DNA from: Azophilus sp965199705
Lineage (GTDB): Bacteria > Pseudomonadota > Gammaproteobacteria > Pseudomonadales > Azotimanducaceae
Direction: 5' to 3'
DNA: 64,000 nucleotides
Assembly: GCA_965199705.1 (NCBI GenBank)
Contig: OZ241359.1
Coordinates: 1,550,001 to 1,614,000, forward strand
Part shown: positions 18,364 to 28,099 of the stretch, in pieces
Layout: each line of letters opens with the position of its first letter
How positions within the stretch are numbered: position 1 is the stretch's first letter
Notes under the pieces: model-generated
Database searches by the model: none
The model's input: the letters and a program-made list of their open reading frames with translations, nothing else
Told to the model about the DNA's origin: nothing
Made by a program: the position numbers and the translations under genes

Positions 18364-19800
18364 TCAGCCGGCCGCGGCGTTGTAGCCGAGGATGGCCTTC
18401 ACTTCCAGGAATTCCTCGAAGCCGTGGCTGCCCCATTCCCGGCCGTTGCCGGATTGCTTGTAGCCGCCGAAGGGCGCCTTCTGATCTACCGAGGCGCCGT
18501 TCAGGTGGACATTGCCGCTGCGAATCTGCCGAGCGACGGCCCTGGCCCGCTCTGGATCTCCCGACGAGATGTAGCCGGAAAGCCCATATACAGTGTCGTT
18601 GGCGATGCGCACTGCGTCTTCGTCGTTCTCATAGCCGATCAGTGACAACACAGGCCCGAAGATTTCCTCACGGGCAATGGTCATGTCGTTGCTGACATGG
18701 GAAAAGACCGTCGGTTTCACGTAGTAGCCGCGATTCAGCCCGTCCGGTCGGCCCGTGCCACCGGTTTCGAGTTGGGCGCCTTCGGCGATGCCTCTCTCGA
18801 TCAGCCCCTGAATCTTGTTGAACTGGGTTTCCGACACCACCGGGCCTATGTTGGTGGTGCTGGCGTTGGGATCGCCCACCTGAATGTTCTCTGCTGCCGC
18901 ACGCGCGATGCCTGCGGCCTCGTCCATGCGCGCGCTCGGCACCAGCATCCGCGTTGGCGCATTGCAGGATTGGCCCGAGTTCATGCACATGCCGAACACG
19001 TCCCGAGAAATGGCGGCCTGGAAGTCGGCGTCGTCGAGGATGATGTTGGCCGACTTGCCGCCGAGTTCCTGCGCCACCCGCTTGACGGTGGGCGCCGCGT
19101 TTCTGGCGACTTCGATACCCGCCCGGGTGGAGCCGGTGAAGGACATCATGTCGATATCCGGGTGCGCAGAAAGGGCGGCGCCGACTGTTGGTCCGTCACC
19201 ATTGACCAGATTGAATACGCCTGCGGGCACGCCGGCTTCGTCGAGGATTTCGGCAAACAGGATGGCGTTGAAGGGAGCGACTTCCGATGGTTTCAGCACC
19301 ATGGTGCAGCCTGCCGCCAGCGCCGGCGCTACCTTGCACGCAATCTGATTGATGGGCCAGTTCCAGGGGGTGATGAAGCCGCAGACACCCACTGGTTCCT
19401 TGACCACCCTCGACGTGCCGACGTCTTCCTCGAACTGGAAGTTCTTCAGCACTTCCAGGGCTGTCATCAGGTGGCCGACGCCTGCCGGCGCCTGGGCCGC
19501 CTTGGCCAGGAACATGGGGGCGCCCATCTCCTCGCTGATGGTGGCGGCCACTTCGTCCATTCTTGCGCTGTAGGCGGCAATGATGCGTTCCAGCAGGGCG
19601 ATGCGTTCTTTTCGCGTGGTCGTGGAAAAGGTGTCGAATGCGGCCTTGGCGGCGCCGACGGCTGCATCCACATCGGCCTGGGCGCCGAGTGCGATCACAT
19701 CGATCACCTCTTCCGTAGCAGGGTTGACGACCGGCATGGTGGCGCTTGTGGAGGGCGAGGTCCACTGCCCGTTGATGTAGAACTTTTGACGATTGCTCAC
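18364..19800 (-). CDS. NAD(P)-dependent aldehyde dehydrogenase
   Basis: A 478-residue ALDH-superfamily enzyme that oxidises an aldehyde to the carboxylic acid. The start is GTG at 19800, nine bases after an AGGAGA ribosome-binding site. Motifs are FITPWNWPINQIACKVAPAL (cofactor-binding region), FTGSTRAGIEV (nucleotide fold), QELGGKSANIILDDAD with the general-base Glu (about residue 247) and MNSGQSCNAPTRMLVP with the catalytic Cys (about 281), then EEIFGPVLSLI. The best general match is the broad-specificity aldehyde dehydrogenase group seen in terpenoid and aromatic clusters. It sits in a minus-strand set with a SnoaL-like gene, a DUF1330 gene and a flavin hydroxylase-like gene. All catalytic residues are present. 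Confidence 0.92.
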   Translation of the reverse strand: MSNRQKFYINGQWTSPSTSATMPVVNPATEEVIDVIALGAQADVDAAVGAAKAAFDTFSTTTRKERIALLERIIAAYSARMDEVAATISEEMGAPMFLAKAAQAPAGVGHLMTALEVLKNFQFEEDVGTSRVVKEPVGVCGFITPWNWPINQIACKVAPALAAGCTMVLKPSEVAPFNAILFAEILDEAGVPAGVFNLVNGDGPTVGAALSAHPDIDMMSFTGSTRAGIEVARNAAPTVKRVAQELGGKSANIILDDADFQAAISRDVFGMCMNSGQSCNAPTRMLVPSARMDEAAGIARAAAENIQVGDPNASTTNIGPVVSETQFNKIQGLIERGIAEGAQLETGGTGRPDGLNRGYYVKPTVFSHVSNDMTIAREEIFGPVLSLIGYENDEDAVRIANDTVYGLSGYISSGDPERARAVARQIRSGNVHLNGASVDQKAPFGGYKQSGNGREWGSHGFEEFLEVKAILGYNAAAG

Positions 19801-19831
19801 GATTCGAGGTCTCCTGTCAGTCTGGGGTTGA

Positions 19832-20128
19832 TCAGCCGAGGTTCATGCTCTGCGAGAGCACGGCAAAGCCCTCGGTGGCGTCCAGTCGCTTGCCGACAAC
19901 GGCCTGGTATTCCTCGGAGTTGTACCATGCCTGGGCCTGCTCTGCGGATTCGAACTTCAGCACGACCGATTGCGGACCCGGCGGTTCGCCTTCCATGCTG
20001 GCAGCGGCGACATCGAACACCACCACTTCGCCGCCATACTTGGCTACGGCGGGGCCGGCGCCCCCCTGATACTCACGGTACAGGTCTGCATCGTTCACTA
20101 CATACTGGGCAATGAAGTAGGCTGCCAT
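19832..20128 (-). CDS. DUF1330 domain protein
   Basis: A 98-residue dimeric alpha-beta-barrel fold protein. It starts MAAYFIAQYVVNDADLY and contains YGGEVVVFDVAAASMEGE and SVVLKFESAEQAQAWYNSEE, the DUF1330 pattern. The function of the family is unknown; members are small and often placed in catabolic clusters. An AGGAGTG ribosome-binding site lies seven bases upstream of the ATG. It lies 31 bases upstream of the aldehyde dehydrogenase start and is probably cotranscribed with it. Confidence 0.85.
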   Translation of the reverse strand: MAAYFIAQYVVNDADLYREYQGGAGPAVAKYGGEVVVFDVAAASMEGEPPGPQSVVLKFESAEQAQAWYNSEEYQAVVGKRLDATEGFAVLSQSMNLG

Positions 20129-20185
20129 CGGTCACTCCTTGGTGTGCTGAGCGGGGGCGTGATGAACAGGGTTCTGCGTTCGGGA

Positions 20186-21436
20186 CTACTTGCTGATCTG
20201 CGGCTCGCCTTCGCCGGAGAGTTCGGGCAGCCCCGGATGGCCCAGGAACATCTTGCCGATCTCCGTGTACAGGGGGTGGGCCACCCATCGGTGCGTCGCG
20301 CAGCCGTGCGCATCGCGCAGCTTGCGTTCCAGCGGGCAGTCCATGCGCAGGCTGGTGGTGCCGGCGGCATTGTGTACGCTGTCCACGACGCGCATCGAGA
20401 CGTTCGCGGCATGGGTGCAGGCGAGACGCGCCAGCTTGGTGGTTTCGGCGCCGGGTGTGGCGGCGCCGTCGGCCAGCTCATCGACCACATCGTCCATGCT
20501 GTCTGTCAGGAAGGCGCGCGCAGCGCGCAACTCGGCTTCGCCTTCGCCGACTCGATACTGGGCGACGGGCTTGTCCTTGAGGGTGGAGGATGAAAGCAGC
20601 GGCATCTTGTTTTGGGCGATGTCGCAGAAAACATCCAGGGCGCCCCTGGCAACGCCAAGAGCCACCGCTGCCTTGTTGAATGACAGGCGCAAGGCGACCG
20701 GGATGCGGAAGACCGGGTTGGGGTAGTGGGCGGGCACGCTGAACAGATCGACCTCGGCAAACCGTGCGGGCACCAGGGCGTTGTCGGCGAATACATCATG
20801 GCTGCCGGAGCCACGCAGACCGGCCATGTTCCAGGTGTCCCGGATTTCCCATTCGTCCCGATGCAGGAACCACATGCGAAACACCGGCGTGCCGTCTTCG
20901 TTCAGGCGTGCTTCGCCGTTCTCCACGATGGGGGCGGCCATGAAGCTCCACTCGGCATTGTGGCAGCCGCTCTGGAAAGTGGTCTGCCCGGAGACCCGGA
21001 AACTGCCGTCTTTCTGCGGCACGGCAAAGGAAGGCTGAGTGCCCGGCCCACCGCCACCACACATGATGACGCGCGGATTGTCCAGATAGACTTCGCGGGC
21101 AATGTGGGGGTCCATGCCGCCGGCAGCGATGGCGTTGATCTCGGAGCCGATCATCACGTTCCAGCCTACGGAGCCGTCGATGGCGGCAATGGCCTCCAGA
21201 ACCTCGATCGTTTCTCTTACGCTGGCGTTCTCTCCGCCAAGCTCGGTGGGCAGAGTAAATCGGTACAGCCCCTCATTGATGAGGATATCAGCCGTCTCGG
21301 CCGGCAGGCGGCGCTGATTCTGGGCTTCATCGCCCCCCTCGCGAATGACGTCCGCCAGCCGGTGCACCCGTTCCAACGGCGATTCCAGGAACCCGGTGGC
21401 GCCCGGCTTCGGCTCGGATACGACTGCTTCTGACAT
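20186..21436 (-). CDS. Acyl-CoA dehydrogenase-like flavin hydroxylase (HsaA/HpaB-like)
   Basis: A 416-residue protein of the acyl-CoA-dehydrogenase fold, closest to the flavin-dependent monooxygenases of the HsaA/DszC type. The ATG at 21436 was chosen over the longer open frame because it gives the normal N-terminus (MSEAVVSEPKPG) after a purine-rich site. It shows the N-terminal helical domain with DILINEGLYRFTLPTELGGE, a middle beta-domain (QPSFAVPQKDGSFRVSGQTT, and DTWNMAGLRGSGSHDV as in other class-D oxygenases), and a C-terminal helical bundle with HNAAGTTSLRMDCPLER. It lacks the glutamate of true acyl-CoA dehydrogenases at the expected helix, as far as I can judge by eye. It needs FADH2 or FMNH2 from a partner reductase not seen here. 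A role in aromatic or steroid breakdown is plausible. Confidence 0.75.
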   Translation of the reverse strand: MSEAVVSEPKPGATGFLESPLERVHRLADVIREGGDEAQNQRRLPAETADILINEGLYRFTLPTELGGENASVRETIEVLEAIAAIDGSVGWNVMIGSEINAIAAGGMDPHIAREVYLDNPRVIMCGGGGPGTQPSFAVPQKDGSFRVSGQTTFQSGCHNAEWSFMAAPIVENGEARLNEDGTPVFRMWFLHRDEWEIRDTWNMAGLRGSGSHDVFADNALVPARFAEVDLFSVPAHYPNPVFRIPVALRLSFNKAAVALGVARGALDVFCDIAQNKMPLLSSSTLKDKPVAQYRVGEGEAELRAARAFLTDSMDDVVDELADGAATPGAETTKLARLACTHAANVSMRVVDSVHNAAGTTSLRMDCPLERKLRDAHGCATHRWVAHPLYTEIGKMFLGHPGLPELSGEGEPQISK

Positions 21437-21936
21437 GCTTCGCTCCGTTGAATTCGAGTGCGGCAGCATACCGGTGTCGCCCGTGGATTGAAAGTGCGTG
21501 CATGGGGCCAGTACCCCTGGCGGACGGGCTGTCGCAATCATTCGGACTTGACCCGAAACGCTTGAGAACCACCACATCCGCGTCCGGGCGCCAGTGGATG
21601 GTGGATTCGAGCACCAGGCTCATTTCCATATTCGAAATCGCTGTCAGATCACACGCAGGACGAACAGGTCGCAGAGTCGAGAGATTGGCAATGCAGGGCG
21701 AGATAACCCAAAATGCTGGCGACCTGTCGGCAGGGGCCTCTCATGAAACGCAGGGATTTGCCAACGACTACCGTGGTCTGGCGGCAATCAGTTCACTTGC
21801 CGGCGCAATACCTGCGCCGCCATCGTCGCGCCCTTGTTGAACGATGCCACGCTGTGCTCTTGCGACCTGGACTGCCGCGGGCTGATGTTTCCCGACCCTC
21901 CGCTTTTGCGCGGGCGAGTTGCATGAGCAACAAGCG
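21437..21936. other. 500-base region with no convincing gene
   Basis: It lies between the divergent hydroxylase-like gene and the acyl-CoA ligase. Several short open frames cross it on both strands, but none shows a family motif, a ribosome-binding site plus coding-like composition, or a terminator. It may hold divergent promoters. Base composition is slightly less G+C-rich than the flanking genes, and it could be the remains of a decayed gene. Confidence 0.4.
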
Positions 21937-23526
21937 GTGAACAGCGCCTGGACGTCTGTCGATGGCCTGGATGTTCCATGGATGCTGGAACGATGGGCTG
22001 AAAGGCAGCCCGACAAGACCTGCCTTGTCTTCTGCCCGTTCGGTGAGGCCGAGCAGCGTTTTACCTATGCAGAACTGTTTGCAGGGTCCCGTCGTCTCGC
22101 CGAAGGATTGAGTCGGAGAGGCGTAGAGCCCGGCAACTTTGTTCTGCTGCACATGGACAACTCGCCCGAGTTCATCTTCTCCTGGTATGCGTGCGCGATC
22201 CTTGGCGCCGTTGCCGTGTCAACGAATACCCGGTCGGTCGCGCGCGACCTGAGCTACTTTGCAGAGGTGACGGAAGCCGTTTGCTGCCTGACGCAGCCAA
22301 GGTTCGCCGAAATGATCCGGGATGCCTGCCCGGACCTTCGCTTTCTGGCAGTCGCCAACAACGACGCAGGGCAGCCGAGGGCGGACAGCTCGGCAATCGT
22401 CGAAAAGACGGCGGCGTTGCCCTTCGAAGCGCTCTTCAACAAGGACAAGCGATCGATAGCGCCGCCCGATCCGCAGAGGAATCTGAGCGTTCAGTTCACA
22501 TCCGGCACTACTTCCCGCCCCAAGGCAGTCCTGTGGACACATGCCAACGGAGTCTGGGCGGGAAGGACAACCGCGCAGCATTTCCGCTTGCGGCGGGAAG
22601 ACGTCACCCTGATCTACATGCCGCTCTTTCATACCAACGCCCAGGGTTACTCGATGCTCGCAACTCATTGGTCGGGAGGCACGATTGTCGTTCTGCCAAA
22701 ATTCTCCGCATCGCGGTTCTGGGAAGTTTGCGTCAACCATGAAATCACCTGGGCGTCGATGATCCCGTTCGCAGTAAAGGCAATCATGGCCCAGCCTGTT
22801 CCTGAACATGGCATGCGCTTCTGGAGTATTGGCGCGCATCTACCAGATGTCGGCAGGCGTTTCGGGGTGGATACCCTGGGGTTGTGGGGGATGACCGAAA
22901 CGCTCACGCAAGGCATTGTTGTGGATCGGGACGATCTCGGGCCGGCACAGACGATCGGAAAGGTTGCGCCGGAATATGAAATTCAGATTCGCAGTGACGG
23001 CGGCGCACTGATCGAGCGAGGCGGGAAGGGCCGCTTGTTTATTCGAGGAGAACGCGGTGTCTCCCTGTTCAAGGAGTACTATCGAAACCCGCAAGCGAAT
23101 TCGGCTGCATTCGACGAAGATGGGTGGTTCGACACTGGCGACATCGTCAGGGCGGATGATGACGGTTGGTTGTTCTTTTGCGATCGAGACAAGGACATGT
23201 TGAAGGTCGGCGTCGAAAACGTGGCGGCCTCGGAAATTGAAGCGGTGGTGATGCAAACAGGCCTTGTGTCCGAATGTGCAGTGGTCGGACAACCTCACTA
23301 TATGCTGGACGAAGTTCCGGTCGCTTTCGTGACCCGTGGCGACAAGGGGGCGACCCTGACCGAATCACAAATCGAGAAAGAGGTCATCGACTACTGTCGC
23401 GTCAATCTGCCGGATTTCAAGGTGGTGCGGCGGGTGCACGTGGTCGATGAACTGCCACGCGCAACCCTGGAGAAGGTCGCGAAAAATGTCTTGCGGGAGA
23501 GGTTGAAGCCAATTGATCGTGATTGA
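21937..23526 (+). CDS. AMP-forming acyl-CoA synthetase (CaiC/fatty-acyl-CoA ligase-like)
   Basis: A 529-residue ANL-superfamily ligase that activates a carboxylic acid through an acyl-adenylate to the CoA thioester. The start is uncertain: GTG 21937 gives VNSAWTSVDGLDVPWMLE and fits family length; TTG 21919 is six codons upstream. Motifs are VQFTSGTTSRPKAVLWTH (P-loop, A3), MPLFHTNAQGYSML, LGLWGMTETLTQG (A5), DEDGWFDTGDIVRADDDGWL (A7) and FCDRDKDMLKVGVENVAASE (A8). The final catalytic-lysine motif reads LPRATLEKVAKNVLRE. The sequence resembles CaiC-like crotonobetaine/carnitine-CoA ligases, but many uncharacterised members share these features. It is divergent from the catabolic set at its left and convergent with csiV. 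Confidence 0.87.
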   Translation: MNSAWTSVDGLDVPWMLERWAERQPDKTCLVFCPFGEAEQRFTYAELFAGSRRLAEGLSRRGVEPGNFVLLHMDNSPEFIFSWYACAILGAVAVSTNTRSVARDLSYFAEVTEAVCCLTQPRFAEMIRDACPDLRFLAVANNDAGQPRADSSAIVEKTAALPFEALFNKDKRSIAPPDPQRNLSVQFTSGTTSRPKAVLWTHANGVWAGRTTAQHFRLRREDVTLIYMPLFHTNAQGYSMLATHWSGGTIVVLPKFSASRFWEVCVNHEITWASMIPFAVKAIMAQPVPEHGMRFWSIGAHLPDVGRRFGVDTLGLWGMTETLTQGIVVDRDDLGPAQTIGKVAPEYEIQIRSDGGALIERGGKGRLFIRGERGVSLFKEYYRNPQANSAAFDEDGWFDTGDIVRADDDGWLFFCDRDKDMLKVGVENVAASEIEAVVMQTGLVSECAVVGQPHYMLDEVPVAFVTRGDKGATLTESQIEKEVIDYCRVNLPDFKVVRRVHVVDELPRATLEKVAKNVLRERLKPIDRD

Positions 23527-23548
23527 GAACATTTGGGGTGAACGAGGC

Positions 23549-24457
23549 CTATCCTTCCCCGCCGGCAGCCGTCCGCCAGGCTGCAATGGCCGGGTCAAGG
23601 CGCGCCGGCGGCGCTGCCCGAGTGATCTGGACGATGACCCCGAGCCAGGGATGGTCCAGGTAGTTGAGTTCCCCAAGGCGCATGGTTCGGCGCTCCGTCA
23701 GGCGGACGAAGCCGGCGCCCGGCGCGGGCTCGCGCATCTGCAGATCCGCCAGAAAGTGCAAAAAACGTCCTTCGGTCACTGTCAGGGCGCCGAACAGGCC
23801 TTGCGTTGCATCGCCTTCGGCTGAAGCGATGACGATCGGTTGCCCGTTGCCGTGCTCGATTGCTGGCTGAATCCAGGCGCCGTGCCAGAGCAAGCGGGTT
23901 TCCGGCGCGCGTTTCAGGCGTTGCGCCAGGCCTTGGAGCGTCAATGCGGATGGCTCGATCAGACGAAAGTCGTCACCGCGTCTTTCGCGCTCGACATCCG
24001 CCGCTGCCCGCATCAGGTCGAGCCAGGGGTGGGGCGCGAGTTGCGGGTCAATCTGCGGCGGTGGCGCAGGCCTGGCTTCCGTCTCCGGGGGGCGCAAGGT
24101 CAGTGTCGGGAAGGTCAGGCAGGCGCGGGTGTTGGCGGTGATTGCCTGGTCTTGCCAGGAGGCGTCCTGTTGCAAGCGGATGGCTTGCCAGGGCAAGGGC
24201 GCGATTTCGGGGCGCGCCAGATCTTCGCGTGCAGAATCCGGGCCCAGAGTGGTGTGGGCAAAGATCACAACTTCGATGGCGTGCCTGTTGCGCACCAGTT
24301 CCTCAGGGTCTGGGAAGAAGCCCGTCATGCCGCCTGTTGCTGTTTGCGCCACGGCCGGGTTGGAGCAGAGGGCGAGCAGGAGCCAGATGCTGCCACGGTA
24401 AACGTCGGACCGTCGGCGCAGCGCTTGGGTTCCGAGGCGAGGCACGGGCGCGCTCAA
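23549..24457 (-). CDS. csiV: CsiV-family periplasmic protein
   Basis: A 302-residue protein of the CsiV family, small secreted proteins that in gammaproteobacteria are encoded next to mfd and are linked to peptidoglycan synthesis. The start is TTG at 24457, which overlaps the mfd stop as TTGA. A signal-like segment (YRGSIWLLLALCSNPAVAQ, about residues 20-38) is followed by the family motif IEVVIFAHTT. A long mid-section has alternating strands, and the C-terminus carries MRLGELNYLDHPWLGVIVQI, the conserved C-terminal beta motif. Gene order (mfd then csiV) supports the name. It is convergent with the acyl-CoA ligase, with 22 bases between stops. Confidence 0.85.
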   Translation of the reverse strand: MSAPVPRLGTQALRRRSDVYRGSIWLLLALCSNPAVAQTATGGMTGFFPDPEELVRNRHAIEVVIFAHTTLGPDSAREDLARPEIAPLPWQAIRLQQDASWQDQAITANTRACLTFPTLTLRPPETEARPAPPPQIDPQLAPHPWLDLMRAAADVERERRGDDFRLIEPSALTLQGLAQRLKRAPETRLLWHGAWIQPAIEHGNGQPIVIASAEGDATQGLFGALTVTEGRFLHFLADLQMREPAPGAGFVRLTERRTMRLGELNYLDHPWLGVIVQITRAAPPARLDPAIAAWRTAAGGEG

Positions 24458-27400
24458 CCAGCCGCCAGGCCCGCCGCCGACACTGGCGCCTCCAGTGCAT
24501 CGAGCAGCTCGTGCGCATAGCGCACTCGCGCGGCGAGGTCCGGCATCGGTCGATTGATATGCAGCGCTTCACCGTCGGCCAGCTTGTACGCTTGCGGCTC
24601 GCGGCTGACCAGCGCCACCAGAGCGGCCGGGTCCACTCTGGAATGGCTGTCGAACAGCAGGCGACCGCCGCTTTCGCCGAGATTCAGGCGGGTGATGCCG
24701 AGTTGACCGGTGCGCAACTTGACGGCTGTGACGTCAAACAGGTGGTCGAGCGCTGCGGGTGCGCGCCCGTAACGGTCAATGATCTCGTCGCGCAGGTCGT
24801 CCAGCGCGGCTTGATCCGGTGCGGCAGCGATACGCTTGTAGAGGGTCAGGCGAGTCTGGGCGTCCGGTATCCAGGTTTCCGGGATAAGCGCAGGCCCGTG
24901 CAGGTTGACTTCCCGGCCTGTGGTCTGCAAGGGAACGGCGAGTTCCGGGCGCCGTCCATCGCGCAACGCGTTGACGGCCCGATCCAGCATGTTGGCGTAC
25001 AGATTGAAGCCGATGGATTCGATTTGCCCGGACTGCTCCTGGCCCAGCAGTTCGCCGGCGCCGCGAATTTCCATGTCCTGCGTCGCCAGCGCGAACCCGA
25101 CGCCGAGTTCGCCGGCTGCCTGGATGGCCGCCAATCGCTTCTTCGCGTCTGCCGTGATTGCACTCGCGTGCGGGGTGAGCAGGTAGGCGTAGGCCTGGCG
25201 ATGCGATCTGCCGACGCGGCCGCGTAGCTGGTGCAGTTGCGCCAGCCCGAAGCGGTCTGCGCGCTCGATGATGATGGTGTTGGCATTGGCGATGTCGATG
25301 CCGTTTTCGATGATGGTCGTGCACACCAGAACGTTGGTGCGCCTTTGGTGAAAGTCGCGCATGGCCGCTTCCAGCGCCCGTTTCGGCATCTGACCATGAC
25401 CGACCCCGACACGCGCTTGCGGAACCAGGCGCGCCGTTTCGTCTGCCGCCCGGAGGATGGTCTGTACCTGGTTGTGCACCAGAAACACCTGGCCGCCGCG
25501 CATCAGCTCGCGCTGGACCGCCTCGCGAATCAGCGCATCCTGGCGTTCCTGAACGAAGGTGAGAATCGAAAGACGCCGAGCCGGTGGCGTGGCGATGATG
25601 GAGAGGTCACGAATGCCGCTGAAGGCGAGGTTCAGCGTGCGCGGAATCGGCGTGGCGGTGAGCGTGATGACATCGACTTCAGCGCGCAGCGCTTTGAGGC
25701 GCTCCTTTTGTCGCACGCCGAAACGATGTTCTTCGTCGATGATCGCCAGGCCGAGCTTGCAGAAGGCAAGATCGGCGCCGAGCAGCCTGTGCGTGCCGAT
25801 TAGGATGTCGATCCGACCGTCGCTCAGCCGCTGTCCGACTTGCTTCATCTCGTTGCCGCTGCGCAGCCGTGAGGCCAGATCGAGATTGATCGGCCAACCG
25901 GCGAATCGGTCGCGGAAGGTATCAAAGTGCTGTTGCGCGAGCAGGGTCGTCGGCGCCAGCACCGCCACCTGATAGCCGGCCTGTACGGCCACGAAAGCAG
26001 CGCGCATGGCCACTTCCGTCTTGCCGAAGCCGACATCGCCGCAGATCAGGCGATCGGTGGACTTTTCCGAGCCTATGTCGGCGAGTACAGCGTCTATGGC
26101 GCTTGCCTGGTCCGCCGTCAACTCGAACGGAAAGGCGGCTGCGAACCGTTCCTGGTCGGCGTTGTCAATTCTCAGCGCCGGCGCCTTGCGTGCCGCCCGC
26201 CTGGCTTGCACGTCCAGCAGTTCCGCTGCTACGTCCACCACCTTCTCGGCGGCCTTGCGCCTGGCCTTGTCCCATTGGCCCGAGCCGAGCCGGTGCAGCG
26301 GCGCCGATTCTGCTTCCGCACCGGCATAGCGCGTTACCAGATGCAGGTCCATCACCGGCACATAGAGGCGCGCGCCCTCGGCGTATTCCAGCACCAGATA
26401 CTCGCTGGCGGCGTTGTCGATGTCCAGGGTTTCCAACCCGCAATAGCGCCCGACGCCGTGTTCTTCATGCACCACCGGCGCGCCCGGCGACAACTCCGCA
26501 AGGTTGCGCAGGATCTGTTCCGCGTTCAGCCCGCGCGCCTGTCGTCGTTGCCGACTGCTGCGGCTACCGGGTGGGGCGCTGAAAAGTTGCTGCTCGCTCA
26601 CCACCAGGCAATTGCCCAGCCAGAGCCCGGCGTCAAGCGTCGCCTCGGTGATGGCGAAGCGCTGGTCGCCTTCGAGGAACGCCTGCCAGCTAGCACAGTC
26701 GGTGGCCTTGATGCCGGCCTTGTCCAGGAATTCGGAGAGCAGCGCCAGGCGTCCAGCGCGCTCGGCGGTGAAGAGAATCCGCACGCCCGGTTCGGCGCGT
26801 ACCAGGTCGATCAGCGCCTGGCCGGGCGTATTCAGTCGGGGATTGGCTTGCAGCGGCGGCAGCGGGCGACTGGCAAACTGCACCGAGTGTCGGTAGGCCG
26901 CATCATTCAGCAGCACCCGAGGATGAGATTTCAGGGCCTGATTCAGGTGTTCAGGCGGCAGATAGATGGCGTCCGGCGCGAGAATCGGGCGCTCAACATC
27001 GCTGCCGAGGCTCTGGTAGCGGCTGTGCAACTGCGCCCAGAAGTCCGAGACTGCCGTCTTGAGGCCCGCCTGCTGGATCACCAGAGCGCCCGGCGGCAGA
27101 TAGTCGAACAGGCTGGCAAGGCCCGCCGCCCGGTCGAAGAACAGGGGCAGGTAGTGTTCCGCGCCGTTGCTGGCGATGCCCTGCGAAATTTCCTGATATA
27201 CGGGCGATGCGCCGGTATGGCTTCTGAATTCGCTGTGCCAGTTGTTGCGAAACCGGGTGATCGCCGCCGCATCCAGAGGAAACTCGCGCGCTGGCAGCGC
27301 TTCGATCCGCGACACGCGTTTCAAGGTGCGCTGGGTCTCTGCGTCAAAGGTGCGCAAGGTGTCGATTTCGTCGTCGAGCAGCTCCACCCGGAGCGGGTGC

Positions 27401-27951
27401 CTGGCGCCCATGGGATGGAAATCCAGCAGCGCGCCCCGAATCGCGAATTCGCCGCGGTGCATTACGGTCTCCACCGACAGATAGCCGGCCTCTTCAAGGC
27501 GTTGGCGCTGCGCCAACAGATCGAATCTGTCGCCCACCCGAAGCGACAACACCTGGCCATCAATGAAGCTGGTGGGAGGCAGCCGCTGCATGAGCGTTGC
27601 GGCGGGCGCCACGAGCAGGCCGCGCTTCAGGCGCGGCAGCCTCTGCAAGGTGGCCAGGCGCTCGGAGATGATGTCCTGATGCGGAGAGAAGGCATCGTAG
27701 GGCAGCGTCTCCCAGGCTGGAAATTGCAGAACTGGCAGCGAATCTCCGGCGTAGAAGCGCAGCGCCTGAACGATACTGGCCGCTGCTGCTGCATCCGTGC
27801 ATGCGACCAGCACCAGGCCGTCCTGGGCTTGCGTCGCCAATACCGCATGATAACTGTCGGCGCTGCCATGAAGCCCAAGCCAGGCCCGCCGCTCGCCTGG
27901 TTGCTGCGGCAGCGCCCCGGGCGCCAGATGCGTCGGAGTGAGAAGGGACAT
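24454..27951 (-). CDS. mfd: Mfd, transcription-repair coupling factor
   Basis: A 1165-residue translocase that removes RNA polymerase stalled at lesions and recruits UvrA. The N-terminal UvrB-like damage module has LPVLQFPAWETLPYDAFSPH (about residues 72-91). The RNA polymerase-interacting CarD-like domain has GAPVVHEEHGVGRYCGLETL (about 491-510). The helicase motor has Walker A DRLICGDVGFGKTEVAMRA (about 633-651), motif II AIIDEEHRFG (about 735) and TATPIPRTLNLAFSGIRDLS. Motif VI-type sequences follow (ERADRFGLAQLHQLRGRVGR, with the Gly/Arg residues of the second lobe). The TRCF C-terminal domain includes YANMLDRAVNALRDGR. It ends in a four-base overlap with csiV. It is complete, with typical length for gammaproteobacteria. 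Confidence 0.97.
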   Translation of the reverse strand: MSLLTPTHLAPGALPQQPGERRAWLGLHGSADSYHAVLATQAQDGLVLVACTDAAAAASIVQALRFYAGDSLPVLQFPAWETLPYDAFSPHQDIISERLATLQRLPRLKRGLLVAPAATLMQRLPPTSFIDGQVLSLRVGDRFDLLAQRQRLEEAGYLSVETVMHRGEFAIRGALLDFHPMGARHPLRVELLDDEIDTLRTFDAETQRTLKRVSRIEALPAREFPLDAAAITRFRNNWHSEFRSHTGASPVYQEISQGIASNGAEHYLPLFFDRAAGLASLFDYLPPGALVIQQAGLKTAVSDFWAQLHSRYQSLGSDVERPILAPDAIYLPPEHLNQALKSHPRVLLNDAAYRHSVQFASRPLPPLQANPRLNTPGQALIDLVRAEPGVRILFTAERAGRLALLSEFLDKAGIKATDCASWQAFLEGDQRFAITEATLDAGLWLGNCLVVSEQQLFSAPPGSRSSRQRRQARGLNAEQILRNLAELSPGAPVVHEEHGVGRYCGLETLDIDNAASEYLVLEYAEGARLYVPVMDLHLVTRYAGAEAESAPLHRLGSGQWDKARRKAAEKVVDVAAELLDVQARRAARKAPALRIDNADQERFAAAFPFELTADQASAIDAVLADIGSEKSTDRLICGDVGFGKTEVAMRAAFVAVQAGYQVAVLAPTTLLAQQHFDTFRDRFAGWPINLDLASRLRSGNEMKQVGQRLSDGRIDILIGTHRLLGADLAFCKLGLAIIDEEHRFGVRQKERLKALRAEVDVITLTATPIPRTLNLAFSGIRDLSIIATPPARRLSILTFVQERQDALIREAVQRELMRGGQVFLVHNQVQTILRAADETARLVPQARVGVGHGQMPKRALEAAMRDFHQRRTNVLVCTTIIENGIDIANANTIIIERADRFGLAQLHQLRGRVGRSHRQAYAYLLTPHASAITADAKKRLAAIQAAGELGVGFALATQDMEIRGAGELLGQEQSGQIESIGFNLYANMLDRAVNALRDGRRPELAVPLQTTGREVNLHGPALIPETWIPDAQTRLTLYKRIAAAPDQAALDDLRDEIIDRYGRAPAALDHLFDVTAVKLRTGQLGITRLNLGESGGRLLFDSHSRVDPAALVALVSREPQAYKLADGEALHINRPMPDLAARVRYAHELLDALEAPVSAAGLAAG

Positions 27952-28099
27952 TGCGGGTATTTTACAGCCTTTGCCCAGGCGCTTGCGTACAGAGGCAGTT
28001 GCAGGCAGCCAGGTTGTCCGTGCGGCTCGTGTGTTGTGCGCCAGTCACCGGCCCCCTACACTGGTCGCGTCAAGCCGGTCGGCGATGGCGGGGTTTTCG

